A DNA stretch of 64,000 nt from Psychrobacter namhaensis (GTDB lineage Bacteria; Pseudomonadota; Gammaproteobacteria; Pseudomonadales; Moraxellaceae): positions 186,001-250,000 of the forward strand of contig NZ_JABASS010000002.1 in NCBI RefSeq assembly GCF_016107545.1. The letters are read 5' to 3'. The translations under genes and the position numbers were made by a program. Positions 28,267 through 38,472 of this stretch are shown here, piece by piece; position 1 is the first letter of the stretch, and each line of letters opens with the position of its first letter. The notes beneath the pieces were generated by a model. It saw nothing but the letters and a program-made list of their open reading frames with translations, searched no databases and was not told where the DNA came from.

Positions 28267-30159
28267 TTACAGTGAGTTTTTAGAATCAGTGGCGATGTCC
28301 TCTTTATCATCAACGGGTGTCGCTTGGCTTTTTAGGGCATCATAAAAATCGCTCAAATCCATCTTTCGAGCTTTATCGATATCTTCATCAAACAAACTCT
28401 CAAGCTCTGCCATTGCTGACTGTGCTGATTCGATCATGCTGGCTTCATCGTCATAAATAGCTTGCTGACGTTCTATCAAGTCATCATCGTAGTCGCGGAA
28501 TGTTTGTACCGTTTCGCGCGCTTTTTCGGGTGAGATACCCAGCAGCTGTAGGGACTCTCGCGACATGTCTAAAGAAGACAAATATGTCTCACGCCAGATG
28601 TGACGTACCCCAACCTCACGTAAACGGTAATAGTGCTGGCGGTCACGCGCGCGCGCTAACACAATCATCTCAGGATAGTTTTTACGCAAGTACTGCGCCG
28701 TTGTGATAGAACGCTCTAAATCATCAATAGCGAGAATGAACACACGGGCTTTTTTAATACCCGCGGCGCGTAATATTTCTGGGTTTTTGGGATCACCATA
28801 ATAGACTTGATTACCAAACTTACGGACAAAATCGACGCGATTTGCTGAGCGCTCAATGGCGGTAAACTCGATATTATGCATACGCAGCACACGCCCGATG
28901 ATTTGTCCGACGCGGCCAAAACCGGCAATAATGACCTGATGTTCATGATCTGGAATGGTATCGTATTCGCGGCTTGGTTTGCTTTTGGCAAATAAAGGCT
29001 CACCCACTTTTTCTAACAATAAAAATGCCAGTGGTGTGAGTGCCATCGAGATGGTTACGATAAGGTTAAGCGTGTTTGCCAGCTCGGGTCGTAAGACATT
29101 TTGGGCGGTCGCGACACTGAATAAGACAAAGGCAAATTCACCGCCTTGGGCTAGCGTGACGCCTAGTCTGATACTGGTCGGCCAGCGATTGCCAGATATT
29201 TTTGCAATCGCCGCGATGACACCAAATTTGATAAACATCAATGCCATTGCACAGCCAATAATAAAGAGAGGTTGTGCCAAAATGAGTTTGACATCGGTCA
29301 GCATACCGACCGACATAAAGAACAACCCTAGTAGCAACCCTTTAAAAGGCTCGATACTGGCTTCTAACTCATGGCGATACTCAGAATCGGCCAGCAACAC
29401 GCCTGTCAAAAATGCCCCTAGCGCCATCGACAGACCAATTTGGCCCATCAAAATAGACACACCCATGACGATAAACAGTGCCACGGCAGTCAATAATTCA
29501 GATGCCCCACTTGACGCGACAAATTTAAAAAACGGCCGGATAATATAACGACTAGCAAAAATTAGGCCGGCAAAAACAGCAAAAACCTTACCAAAGTAAA
29601 TTAAATCGTAGCTTTGTTCACGCACCCCCGATAGGAATGGAATGACCGCTAGAAGGGGGATAACTGCGATATCTTGGAACAATAAAATCGTAAATGCTTC
29701 TCGGCCGTGGGTGCTTGAAAGCTGCTGTTTTTCGGTCAGTATTTGGAGCACAAAAGCAGTAGAAGAGAGGGCAAGACCGAAGCCGACAATAAAAGCGGTA
29801 TCTAGTGGTAAAGTAAAAAACTGTATTAACAGCCACATCAATAAGGCGCCGGTAAGACCAACTTGGAGGCCACCAAGGACGAATATCGAGCGCCGTAATG
29901 CCCAAAGCCGTGAAGGCTGTAGCTCAAGCCCGATGATAAACAACAGCATGACCACGCCAAATTCAGAAAAGTGCAGTAAGCTCTCTGCATCGCCCGCTAC
30001 ATCTAAGCCACTTGGGCCCAATATAAGCCCTGTGATGAGATAGCCCAACACAGTTGCAATCCCAAAGCGTTTGCCCAAGGGTACAAAAAGTAATGCTGCC
30101 CCCAAGAAAATCGTAGCTTGTAACATTAAGTTTGGTGAGCCGGCGGCGGCAGCGAACAT
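28267..30159 (-). CDS. CPA2-family monovalent cation:proton antiporter with RCK domain (KefB/KefC-like)
   Basis: The first 390 residues contain about 12 transmembrane helices, with GYLITGLILGPSGL and SSTAFVLQIL typical of CPA2 exchangers. A cytosolic RCK/TrkA-N domain begins near residue 410 (VIIAGFGRVGQIIGRVL) and can bind nucleotide. The C-terminal 100 residues are acidic and helical. The total of 630 residues is close to E. coli KefB/KefC. Potassium efflux in electrophile or pH stress is the likely role. The lack of an adjacent KefF/KefG-type partner leaves the regulator open. Confidence 0.85.
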   Translation of the reverse strand: MFAAAAGSPNLMLQATIFLGAALLFVPLGKRFGIATVLGYLITGLILGPSGLDVAGDAESLLHFSEFGVVMLLFIIGLELQPSRLWALRRSIFVLGGLQVGLTGALLMWLLIQFFTLPLDTAFIVGFGLALSSTAFVLQILTEKQQLSSTHGREAFTILLFQDIAVIPLLAVIPFLSGVREQSYDLIYFGKVFAVFAGLIFASRYIIRPFFKFVASSGASELLTAVALFIVMGVSILMGQIGLSMALGAFLTGVLLADSEYRHELEASIEPFKGLLLGLFFMSVGMLTDVKLILAQPLFIIGCAMALMFIKFGVIAAIAKISGNRWPTSIRLGVTLAQGGEFAFVLFSVATAQNVLRPELANTLNLIVTISMALTPLAFLLLEKVGEPLFAKSKPSREYDTIPDHEHQVIIAGFGRVGQIIGRVLRMHNIEFTAIERSANRVDFVRKFGNQVYYGDPKNPEILRAAGIKKARVFILAIDDLERSITTAQYLRKNYPEMIVLARARDRQHYYRLREVGVRHIWRETYLSSLDMSRESLQLLGISPEKARETVQTFRDYDDDLIERQQAIYDDEASMIESAQSAMAELESLFDEDIDKARKMDLSDFYDALKSQATPVDDKEDIATDSKNSL

Positions 30160-30235
30160 CTTGTATCCTTAATGGTGGCAATCAAGTGAGCAATATAAAG
30201 CGGTGGTAGCAAAAACGATATGGCGACGACGTAAA

Positions 30236-30940
30236 CTATTTTTTGCGGTAAATTTTCCAAATGCCGTTGTCTGCGATTGGGTTGTTATACGCATCATTAC
30301 GACGCTTACGCGGAGTCTGCCGACTGTCTACGATTTTAAAGTCAGGCAAGGCATGGACAATCAGGCCAGTACGATAAAAGCGCACCCGTTCAGGCTCTAG
30401 CATCTCGCCTTTACTATCACGGCAAAAAACATAAGCACGTAAATCAATAAATTCACGGTGCGCGACCAGACGCGCTTCATCATCACTATCAAACACGGCT
30501 GCCATACGGGCAACTTCATCAACCGTGTAATCACCACATTTATCAGTAAGTGCGCCTACCGAGCCAAAGCTTTTGGATTCTTTGGCACGAGTCTTGGTCA
30601 GATGCAAGCGTTGCACATGATAAATAAACTGCGGAATCTCAAGGCTGGCAGGTAGCGGCAGATAGTCAGGTGGTAGATTGGCAGCCGGATAAAAAGCCAG
30701 TGCACGCGCCAGCAAAGGCTGCCAGCGCTGTTGATAAGCTTGGACCTCGGCTAAGTTACCTTCATAAATCGGCATGTCACGAATTTGCCGCAAAATATCC
30801 GGCGGAAACTGTTCATTACGAAAGCTGGCAATGTCTTCTTGCAGCGTTGAGAGCAAAACTTTGGCGTGTTTTTTGCCATCCTTTGACGTAGGGTCTTCGA
30901 TATGATCTGGGGCGACAAAGGGCGCTGAGCGTTTAGACAT
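30236..30940 (-). CDS. Conserved-looking hypothetical protein, 234 aa
   Basis: I do not recognise this family. It is a basic, soluble protein with no signal peptide or membrane segment. The N-terminal half is helical (LLSTLQEDIASFRNEQFPPDILRQI and a Pro/Leu-rich PANLPPDYLPLPASLEIP stretch). The C-terminal half contains RMAAVFDSDDEARLVAHREF and ends in a basic tail (RQTPRKRRNDAYN...). Coding bias looks like its neighbours. It sits 76 bases upstream of the antiporter gene on the same strand and may share its transcript. Confidence 0.7.
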   Translation of the reverse strand: MSKRSAPFVAPDHIEDPTSKDGKKHAKVLLSTLQEDIASFRNEQFPPDILRQIRDMPIYEGNLAEVQAYQQRWQPLLARALAFYPAANLPPDYLPLPASLEIPQFIYHVQRLHLTKTRAKESKSFGSVGALTDKCGDYTVDEVARMAAVFDSDDEARLVAHREFIDLRAYVFCRDSKGEMLEPERVRFYRTGLIVHALPDFKIVDSRQTPRKRRNDAYNNPIADNGIWKIYRKK

Positions 30941-31084
30941 AGTGATACATCATCAATAGATAGGTAAAAATGCTAATAAATGTGGTGGCTTAAGTCAAAC
31001 GACGTTCCGCTTGATTGCTTGTTATTACTAATCAGTCTTTATTATAACCACATAATCTCGCTTAATTTTCGTTTTTTTTATGGC

Positions 31085-32260
31085 TTAGTGATTGTGCCCT
31101 ATGTGTTTGTTACTGTCAGCGGGCTGCTTTGAGATATCACAAACTAAGGCATCACTATGTGTTTCGGTTTGTGGGTGCGACAAGCTTTCGACCTGAATGG
31201 TGGCGTGATGGATACCAAGATCGAGTAAGCTTTGTTCTAGACTGGCAATCAACACGCTTGATTTATGAATACTCATGTCGCCATCGACCACGATGTGACA
31301 AGATAAGGCGTTTAAGCCGCTAGTAATGCTCCAAACATGAAGGTCGTGGACGGCATTTACCTGAGGGTGAGTAAGCAGTTTTTGTTCGACATCGACTAAC
31401 GATATATGAGCAGGCGTGCCTTCCATTAAGATGTGCACTGAGTCACGGACCACACGGTAACCGCTCACTAATATCAGGATGGCAACCACTACCGAGGCTA
31501 CCGCATCCGCCCATACCCAACCAAATCCCATCATCAGTAAGGCTGCGATGATAGCGGCGACTGACCCTAGTAAATCACTCAATACGTGCAAGTAAGCACT
31601 CTGCATGTTGAGATTAACCGGCTCTTTATTGTCAGCTGACTGGCTATCATTTGTCCCATGACTGTGCCCGTGAGCGTTACTACTGCGGCTACCTCGATGC
31701 ATGAACCACGCCACCAAAATGTTGACCAACATACCGATAGTCGCAACGATCAGCATACCTTGCGTAGCAATTTCAGGGGGTGAATTGAAACGTTTGATCG
31801 CTTCATAAAAAATCATTAGAGCGATGATAACCAGCGTAGCACCATTTAAGGTAGCGACTAAAATCTCAAAGCGCTTATAACCAAAGGTCTTTTGGTGAGT
31901 GGCTGATTTTTCGCCAATCTTAAACGCCATTAGGGTGGCACCAAGGGCTATCGCATCGCTTAGCATGTGACCGGCATCTGATAATAGCGCCAAGCTGCCT
32001 GTGAGCCAGCCACCGATGGCTTCGATAAACATGTAGCCAGTAATGATAAGAAAGCTAATCAGTAACGTTCGTTGATAGCCTTTAGTGTCTCTCGGGGCTG
32101 TTGTCTGTTCTAAATGGGCATCGTGATCATGATTGTCTTGCCCTGCATGCGTATAGTTAGGGTACTCACTATCTTGATGTGTGTGCGTATCAGTAGCACC
32201 CTGATGAGCAGGATTATTTTGCCTCGGGTTTGAATTTTCTGATTTCATAACAACACTCAA
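31085..32260 (-). CDS. Cation diffusion facilitator (CDF) zinc/cobalt-type exporter
   Basis: A 391-residue CDF protein with six transmembrane helices. Each metal-site helix shows HxxxD: LLSDAGHMLSDAIAL and YLHVLSDLLGSVAAI. The N-terminus (about residues 18-50) and the loop between helices 4 and 5 (AHGHSHGTN) are His-rich, as in ZitB/CzcD. A C-terminal ferredoxin-like domain (VNAVHDLHVWSITSGLNALS) follows. It is likely to export Zn2+ (possibly Cd2+ or Co2+) in exchange for protons. It is a single gene between a hypothetical gene and priA. Confidence 0.9.
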   Translation of the reverse strand: MSVVMKSENSNPRQNNPAHQGATDTHTHQDSEYPNYTHAGQDNHDHDAHLEQTTAPRDTKGYQRTLLISFLIITGYMFIEAIGGWLTGSLALLSDAGHMLSDAIALGATLMAFKIGEKSATHQKTFGYKRFEILVATLNGATLVIIALMIFYEAIKRFNSPPEIATQGMLIVATIGMLVNILVAWFMHRGSRSSNAHGHSHGTNDSQSADNKEPVNLNMQSAYLHVLSDLLGSVAAIIAALLMMGFGWVWADAVASVVVAILILVSGYRVVRDSVHILMEGTPAHISLVDVEQKLLTHPQVNAVHDLHVWSITSGLNALSCHIVVDGDMSIHKSSVLIASLEQSLLDLGIHHATIQVESLSHPQTETHSDALVCDISKQPADSNKHIGHNH

Positions 32261-32430
32261 GTTTCTGACGTTACATTAAATAATCCATACTTGTACGGCA
32301 CACGGAAGCTATCTGCTAATCAAGCAGGCCAAACAGCTGTTATAAATTTAACACAGTCGAGTATGAGAAACTGTTACCCCGAAGTAAAAATAACACCGCG
32401 GCGCCCGATGATTACTTTACAGTGCTTTAA

Positions 32431-34719
32431 CTACCAACCCACAGGGTCAATATCCAAAGTAAGCTTGAGGTATTTAGCGCTTGGCAGGGCAAGTACGGGT
32501 TGCCACCATTGGCTGAGTACATGATGTAAGTGGCGACGATCTTTGCCTAAGAGCAGTAGCTGTACATGGTAGCGGCTGTTCTTTTTACTCATAGGCGCAT
32601 CGATAGGCCCCAGTACGGCCAGTTTATGGGCGTTTGGTAAAATGGCAATCGCATCTTTGAGCGCTTGCGTGGTGGCCGCAAGCGTTTTGCCTTCACAGCG
32701 TATCAGCGCGGCATGACTATGCGGGGGTAAGCCCATCATTTTGCGTTCTTGCAGCAACTCACGAGCAAAGGATAAATAGCCATCTTTGACCAGTTTTAGT
32801 AACAGCTCGTTGTCAGGTTGCAAGGTTTGAATCAGCACGCGTCCGGCCTTGTCACCGCGGCCCGCGCGGCCTGCCACCTGAATCATCAGCTGGGCGGTAT
32901 GCTCGGGCGAGCGAAAGTCTGCGGATAAAAATCCACGATCGGCATTGGGTAGGCAGACGAGGGTGACATTGGGAAAGTGATGACCTTTGGCAACCATTTG
33001 CGTGCCGACCAATATCGCAGGCTTGCCTTCATTGATACGCTGATAAATGTTTTCCCAGCTGTCTTTACGCCTTGTCGTATCGCGATCGATTTGAATTATG
33101 GGGTAAAGCACCTTACTGGTTTGCGGGTTGGCAAAAATCGCGTGTAAGTTTTCACTCAGTCTTGTGGTGCCCATCCCTTTAGCGTCTAAATTTTGACTGC
33201 CGCAATCAGGGCAAACAGTCGGAATATAGGCTTGCCAGTCGCAATGGTGGCATTTTAAATAGGCGTTGTTTGCGTAGTGGCGACGCTGCGTTTGGCTGTT
33301 GTAGTGTACCGTTAGATGAGCATCACAGCGCGGACAATCTGCCTGCCAACCGCACGCTTCGCATAATAAAACAGGCGCATAGCCGCGACGGTTTAAGAAA
33401 ATTAATACTTGGTCACCTGCCTCGAGCGTTTGCCGTATTGCTCCGATTAGCGCATCTGTCAGTCCTGTGTCATAGCGTGTGCCATCATTCGTGGTTTGTT
33501 GATGGGTGCTTTGTAGACGGGCGTCAATGAGCTGCATGGATGCAGGCTTAGCATTACCAGGACGAGTAAGTAGTTGGTACTCAACGAGTTTGCCGTCATC
33601 GACTAACTTTAAATGCTCAAGAGAGGGGGTGGCCGTACCCAGCACGACAGGAATACGGTACTGCGAGCCGCGATAAAGGGCGACATCAGCAGCATGATAG
33701 CGCAATGTGTCTTGTTGCTTATAAGAACCATCATGCGCTTCATCAACAATGATGAGGCCCAAATCTGCGAAGGGGTATAGCACGGCTGATCGTGTACCGA
33801 TGATGATTTGAGCATGTCCAGTGCGGCAGTCTTGCCACCCTTGTAAGCGATGGGTATTGTTCATTCCCGAATGTAACAAGACGATATGGGCGGCAAATCG
33901 ACTGGCAAAGCGCGCCCGCGTCTGCGGTGTAAGGCCAATCTCGGGCACTAAGATCAGCACTTGCTTGCCAGCTTCTAATACGGCTTGCATCGCTTGTAGA
34001 TAGACCTCGGTCTTACCACTGCCGGTAATGCCATTTAATAAAAACCCCGTGTAGCGTGTAGCGTCATGAGCAGCAACAATAGCGTTAACTGCAAGCTGCT
34101 GCTCATCATTGAGATCTAGGGGCATTTTTGCTAACGTCACAGGCGAGGACGCTTGTTTTGGTTGAATATAACGCTCGATCAGGCCTTTGTCCTCAAGCGT
34201 TTTTAAAAAATTGCGCTCCATGCCTTCTAATAGCAGTACATCTTCACTAGCGCCATGTTCGCCATGTAGTTTTAGCATGTCAAATTGCTGTTTTTGCTTT
34301 TTTGCGTTGGCGTGAAAGTCATCATCAGTGACATGTGGCAAAATTCGCCAGTGCGTAATCAGCAAATCTAGCGGTTTGCCTTGACGAACCAAGCTTGGCA
34401 AGATGACCGCTAAGACGTCACCAAGTGGGTAGTGATAATAACGCGCAAGCCACAAAGCCAGTTTTAGCATACTGCCCTCTAAAATAGGCTCAGCATCTAA
34501 GCATTGATTAATAGGCTTTAGCTTGTTGAGGGGAACGCTACTATCCGCTTCAGAGATATGAGCAATAACGATACCGATCAGGGTTTGACGACCGAATGAT
34601 ACCTCGACGCGGCTACCAATTTGCGGTATCAGCACATGTGGCGAGACGCTTGTTTCTGCCGGTAGGCTATAGTCAAACACCCGATAAAGGGGCACAGGCA
34701 GAGCAACTTGTACCAACAT
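32431..34719 (-). CDS. priA: Primosomal protein N' (replication restart helicase PriA)
   Basis: PriA reloads the replisome at stalled forks. The N-terminal 3'-end-binding domain starts VQVALPVPLYRVFDYSLP. Walker A GITGSGKTEVY and the DEAH box (IIVDEAHDGSYK) form the helicase motor. Eight cysteines in CEACGWQADCPRC and CHHCDWQAYIPTVCPDC bind two zincs. RGDKAGRVLIQT and the C-terminal domain complete it. ATG at 34719 (762 residues) fits the family start. A GTG three codons upstream (34728) is also possible. Confidence 0.96.
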   Translation of the reverse strand: MLVQVALPVPLYRVFDYSLPAETSVSPHVLIPQIGSRVEVSFGRQTLIGIVIAHISEADSSVPLNKLKPINQCLDAEPILEGSMLKLALWLARYYHYPLGDVLAVILPSLVRQGKPLDLLITHWRILPHVTDDDFHANAKKQKQQFDMLKLHGEHGASEDVLLLEGMERNFLKTLEDKGLIERYIQPKQASSPVTLAKMPLDLNDEQQLAVNAIVAAHDATRYTGFLLNGITGSGKTEVYLQAMQAVLEAGKQVLILVPEIGLTPQTRARFASRFAAHIVLLHSGMNNTHRLQGWQDCRTGHAQIIIGTRSAVLYPFADLGLIIVDEAHDGSYKQQDTLRYHAADVALYRGSQYRIPVVLGTATPSLEHLKLVDDGKLVEYQLLTRPGNAKPASMQLIDARLQSTHQQTTNDGTRYDTGLTDALIGAIRQTLEAGDQVLIFLNRRGYAPVLLCEACGWQADCPRCDAHLTVHYNSQTQRRHYANNAYLKCHHCDWQAYIPTVCPDCGSQNLDAKGMGTTRLSENLHAIFANPQTSKVLYPIIQIDRDTTRRKDSWENIYQRINEGKPAILVGTQMVAKGHHFPNVTLVCLPNADRGFLSADFRSPEHTAQLMIQVAGRAGRGDKAGRVLIQTLQPDNELLLKLVKDGYLSFARELLQERKMMGLPPHSHAALIRCEGKTLAATTQALKDAIAILPNAHKLAVLGPIDAPMSKKNSRYHVQLLLLGKDRRHLHHVLSQWWQPVLALPSAKYLKLTLDIDPVGW

Positions 34720-34778
34720 AAAATACACCCATAGCCTTTTAGTGGGTTAAATAACGACATTGATCAGCATCATAACAG

Positions 34779-34806
34779 TAAGCCCAAATAGGGCTATTTG
34801 GGCTTA
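34779..34806. terminator. Perfect 12-bp inverted repeat between ridA and priA
   Basis: TAAGCCCAAATA and TATTTGGGCTTA flank a GGGC loop. The T-run (ATTTT) lies on the plus-strand side, while both flanking genes run on the minus strand. It may be a weak ridA terminator or a transcript-stabilising hairpin. Confidence 0.5.
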
Positions 34807-34864
34807 TTTTAAAAGGGTTACTTTGACTTAAGAATTGAGAGTTAAGTAGGGTAATCTATACGAA

Positions 34865-35245
34865 TTACTCAATATACAAAATAGACTCAATTTCTACCAC
34901 GCCGCCTTTAGGCAAGGCTGCAACTTGAACCGCCGCACGGGCAGGATATGGCTCGCTTAAGTTGGCAACAAATACCTCATTTAAAGCCGCAAAGTCATTC
35001 AAATCCGTTAATGACACATTAAACTTAACCACGTCATTTATACTGCCGCCAGCAGCTTCGCAGATGGCCTTGATATTTTCAAAGACTTGCTTCGCTTGCG
35101 CCTCAAAGCCGTCTCTTAACTCCATGGTATCAGGATCAAAGCCAAGCTGTCCTGAGATGTAGACGGTATTACCAACTTTTACCGCTTGTGAATAGGTGCC
35201 AACAGCCGCAGGTGCTTTATCTGTTTGAATGGTTTGACGAGTCAT
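34865..35245 (-). CDS. ridA: RidA family enamine/imine deaminase
   Basis: RidA hydrolyses reactive 2-aminoacrylate and related enamines before they damage PLP enzymes. The 126 residues contain the key Arg103 in YPARAAVQVAALPKGGVVEIE, as well as GTYSQAV, YISGQLG and the acidic end. It forms a trimer in known relatives. It lies between priA and spoT on the same strand, with about 200 bases between it and spoT. In many gammaproteobacteria a ridA gene also follows spoT. Confidence 0.95.
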   Translation of the reverse strand: MTRQTIQTDKAPAAVGTYSQAVKVGNTVYISGQLGFDPDTMELRDGFEAQAKQVFENIKAICEAAGGSINDVVKFNVSLTDLNDFAALNEVFVANLSEPYPARAAVQVAALPKGGVVEIESILYIE

Positions 35246-35445
35246 ATCATATCCTTTTTTATATTTTTCTGGTTGGGCTTACAAGGCCGTATCAACCAAT
35301 CAGTGATTATACAGTCTAGGTTTATTTGCTAGACAATCAATAAAATACTTTACTATTTTATCATTGTTTTGGGTTTTTCTAACAATAGTAAATGACCTAC
35401 TCAATACTGTATTGCGTAGCCGTTGCTGCTAACCCACTATCGTCA

Positions 35446-37644
35446 CTACAGCTGATATAACCGTATGATATTGGGAAAACCGAGTAATGAGCGCAGCTCG
35501 CGAATGCCTTGGGCTAAGTGATTACGACTACGCACAATGATGTGGATGATGGTGTCACTGTTACGGACATCGACTGTCTCGACCCCGATGTTTAACTGGC
35601 GTAGATGATAGATAACTTCAGTAATTTGTTCATCGCTTAGCGCAATAGACAGCTTTAGATAAGCGGGGAAGCGAATCTTTCCGGTATTTTTTATATCGTA
35701 CTCGTCTGACTCACCTTGTTGTACGGCTTTATCACTACGCCAGCGCAGCTGAATGACTTGATACGGGTTGTCTTTACGAATATCGTCCAGCGAGAAACAC
35801 TTGTGCCGATGGACAACCAAACCATGGCGGGACAAATGACCAACGATAGGATCACCATAGATGGGATGACAGCAATTGGCAAAGTTAAGCTCCACGCCAG
35901 AAGCGTTAACTATCAGCTGCTGCGGTTGCGTCATATCATTACTGTGTTCTTGGGCTTGTAGGTCATTGACTTCATCGCTAAATAGGCGGGTTACCACGAG
36001 TTGTGGTAGGAGCGTGCCTGAGCTTATTTGCTCAAATAGGGCATCTTTTTCTGTTAATCCACGCCATTCAGTGAGGTTTTTCCAGTCACTGTCTGTCAAG
36101 TCATCGAGACTTTTTTGGTAGGTTTTTAGGGCGCGGTCTAACGCTTGCTGGCCATGATGCTGCTTATCCGCAGCAGACAAATCCTTAAACCAACGCAAAA
36201 TCTCTTCACGTGCTTTATTGGTCACTACAAACCCAAGCCACTCAGCTTTTGGTTCTGAGTGGCTATTTACTTCAATTTCAACCAATTGACCATTTTTTAC
36301 TACCGTACCAAGCTTGGCAGGCTTACCCTCGATATTGGCACCGACGGCCACGTTACCTACCATAGGTCCAACAGCATAAGCGAAGTCTAGCGCGGTGGCC
36401 CCTTGTGGCAGCTCATAGGCACGCCCCTTGGGACTGTAACAGATGATTTTACTGGAGTGCAGATAGTCCATCAGCTCATTAATGGTAGAGACGGCCGCTG
36501 AAAAGTCAGGGCTGTTTTCATCCAAGCTGTCTTCATCGACCAAGTCTTTCATGTTACGCAGTGAGGCTTGAATGACCGATTGACTGATATCAGAAGCGTG
36601 CTCTGCGCCAATGACGCCAAGCCTTGCTGCGCTCTGCATCTGCTTGGTCAAAATAGTTACTTTTACCACATCGTTATCACGCTCATAAATCAAAGTGAGC
36701 GACTGACTACCGCCCGGTAGAGGCCTACGAATATTATCAGCAATGTGATTGTCATCAATTTGATATTTTTTAATCAAATAATACGCCAGTTTGTCACAGG
36801 ATTCGATATTGTCGAGGACAATCTCGAACGCGTAATGACGAAGTAACGCATTAATCTCACCGCGATTGCGGAAAAACTGACGGTATATCACCACACGATT
36901 GTCTAAGACTTTCACCAGACCATTCAGTCCCAAATTGGTGAGGACAATACTCAAATAACGATGAATGGCTTCTTTTTGGAAATTACGCCCAAGACCATGC
37001 TGCAGCAGTTTATCGGACAGTTTGTTATACATATCAGAGTTCAGATTGCGATAACAAAGCACTTCGATGTAATCCGCAATGTCATTAAGCCCCATGAGCC
37101 GGGCAAAAGGCACATAAAAGTCCAAGGTTTCTTGGGCGGTGGTACGCTGTTTTTCGGGGCGTACCGCATCAAGCGTGGACATATTGTGTAATCGATCAGC
37201 AAGCTTGATAATCAACACGCGTGGATCAGCAAGGGTGGCTGTCAGAATCTTATGAAACGTGGCGGCTTTATTTTGTTGCTTATTGTGCGAGGAGGATTTT
37301 AGTTTGGTCACACCATCGACCAGCCTTGCCACGACGCTGCCATAGCGCTGCTCGAGCTGCTCATCACTTACCTCTGTGTCTTCGACCGTATCGTGCAAAA
37401 TCGCCGCAATAATCGTGTCTCGATCTAGGCGAAAGCCCGCCAGTATCTCAGCGACCGCAATCGGGTGCGTAATATAAGGCTCCCCTGATTTACGCTTGTC
37501 TTTAATGTGTGCAATATCACCGAACTCACACGCATCAATAATGTCACGGCGTTCAGCGGCAGTGAGATAACCTACTGAACGCAGTAAATTGTATTGAGCG
37601 TCATCGACTAGATGATGACTGAGTTTGGGTAAGGTTTGACTCAT
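35446..37644 (-). CDS. spoT: SpoT-type (p)ppGpp hydrolase with degenerate synthetase domain
   Basis: SpoT controls the stringent alarmone. The hydrolase (HD) half is intact: RKSGEPYITHP at 51-61, HDTVED at 84-89 and LADRLHNM at 148-155. The synthetase region (about 245-350) has lost its key residues. The E-x-Q-I-R-T motif reads KVTILT at 328-333, the D of the D-LA-RVIV motif is gone (RHYAFEIVLDN), and MH--AE-GIAAH reads MQSAARLGVIGAEH. TGS (near 395-455), a Cys-containing NCCHPIYGD segment and an ACT domain follow. This fits a hydrolase-only SpoT, as described for Acinetobacter. Separate relA synthesis would be needed. Confidence 0.93.
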   Translation of the reverse strand: MSQTLPKLSHHLVDDAQYNLLRSVGYLTAAERRDIIDACEFGDIAHIKDKRKSGEPYITHPIAVAEILAGFRLDRDTIIAAILHDTVEDTEVSDEQLEQRYGSVVARLVDGVTKLKSSSHNKQQNKAATFHKILTATLADPRVLIIKLADRLHNMSTLDAVRPEKQRTTAQETLDFYVPFARLMGLNDIADYIEVLCYRNLNSDMYNKLSDKLLQHGLGRNFQKEAIHRYLSIVLTNLGLNGLVKVLDNRVVIYRQFFRNRGEINALLRHYAFEIVLDNIESCDKLAYYLIKKYQIDDNHIADNIRRPLPGGSQSLTLIYERDNDVVKVTILTKQMQSAARLGVIGAEHASDISQSVIQASLRNMKDLVDEDSLDENSPDFSAAVSTINELMDYLHSSKIICYSPKGRAYELPQGATALDFAYAVGPMVGNVAVGANIEGKPAKLGTVVKNGQLVEIEVNSHSEPKAEWLGFVVTNKAREEILRWFKDLSAADKQHHGQQALDRALKTYQKSLDDLTDSDWKNLTEWRGLTEKDALFEQISSGTLLPQLVVTRLFSDEVNDLQAQEHSNDMTQPQQLIVNASGVELNFANCCHPIYGDPIVGHLSRHGLVVHRHKCFSLDDIRKDNPYQVIQLRWRSDKAVQQGESDEYDIKNTGKIRFPAYLKLSIALSDEQITEVIYHLRQLNIGVETVDVRNSDTIIHIIVRSRNHLAQGIRELRSLLGFPNIIRLYQL

Positions 37645-38038
37645 AAAGTAACGATCCTATTTTCCATTACCTACTTGCCTGACTATTCATCAAGGTAAAT
37701 ATTCTATCAAGGTAAATGGTGACTGAATGAATGCTGAATGATTAGAAAAAAGCTTAAGAAAGAAGAAAGCCAAAAAACGAGGAAGGCCACCCTCTAATTA
37801 ATCGTAATTTGCATTCAATGTCAACTGCTAAGCGAGCAGGTGCTGTAAAAATTTAGAAAATTTAACTTAACGGTCTATTTTGAAGGAGAAGTAGCGACTA
37901 AAACAGTCAAATCCATATCATTACCATTAAAAAACCACAGTCTATGCTGTGGTTTTTATCGTCATTAGGTACGTTTATCTTATAAAGCCGCTGTCCGCTT
38001 TATCGCTTTTATACCCCAGACGTTATAAAAGCAGTTTA
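37645..38038. other. Intergenic region rpoZ-spoT
   Basis: The region contains the rpoZ terminator (37929-37957). The rest is AT-rich and probably holds the spoT promoter. No ORF or RNA gene is supported. Confidence 0.5.
37929..37957 (-). terminator. Terminator between rpoZ and spoT
   Basis: AAAAACCACAG and CTGTGGTTTTT form an 11-bp A/T-flanked stem with a 6-nt loop. It can act in both directions. It implies that spoT has a promoter of its own instead of sharing the rpoZ transcript. Confidence 0.85.
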
Positions 38039-38299
38039 TTAAAAACTGTGATCGCCTGACAAGGCTAAATCCAATGAGCTGGTTGCAAAATGATGCTCTG
38101 GCTGATTTAGAATATCACGTGTGATTTTACCAGCAGCAATTTCACGTAACGCCAAGACAGTAGGCTTGTCATTATCGACATCAACCATTGGCTCAGCGAT
38201 ACCTTTGGCCAATTGACGGGCGCGCTTGCTTGCGACTAAAATCAGCTCAAAGCGATTATCAACGTTATCTAAACAATCTTCAATCGTCACTCGTGCCAT
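38039..38299 (-). CDS. rpoZ: RNA polymerase omega subunit
   Basis: Omega helps fold and hold the beta' subunit and forms part of the ppGpp site in proteobacteria. [29 protein letters not shown] is the family signature. [16 protein letters not shown] completes the core. The 86 residues are close to the E. coli 91. It lies between gmk and spoT, as in many gammaproteobacteria. Confidence 0.96.
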   Translation of the reverse strand: MARVTIEDCLDNVDNRFELILVASKRARQLAKGIAEPMVDVDNDKPTVLALREIAAGKITRDILNQPEHHFATSSLDLALSGDHSF

Positions 38300-38472
38300 A
38301 AATAGCTACCTCGGTTGTTTCTATCAGTCACGGACATTGCCCGCCACTTAACAAAAATAGTATCAAAAATGTAAAAAGGAATAGTTAGACATTATAGCAT
38401 TTTTTGTGCAGTCGCGTAGTTGCTTTTTATGTCTTCTTTTTAGTGAACTGCCAACGATGATGAACGCTCAGC

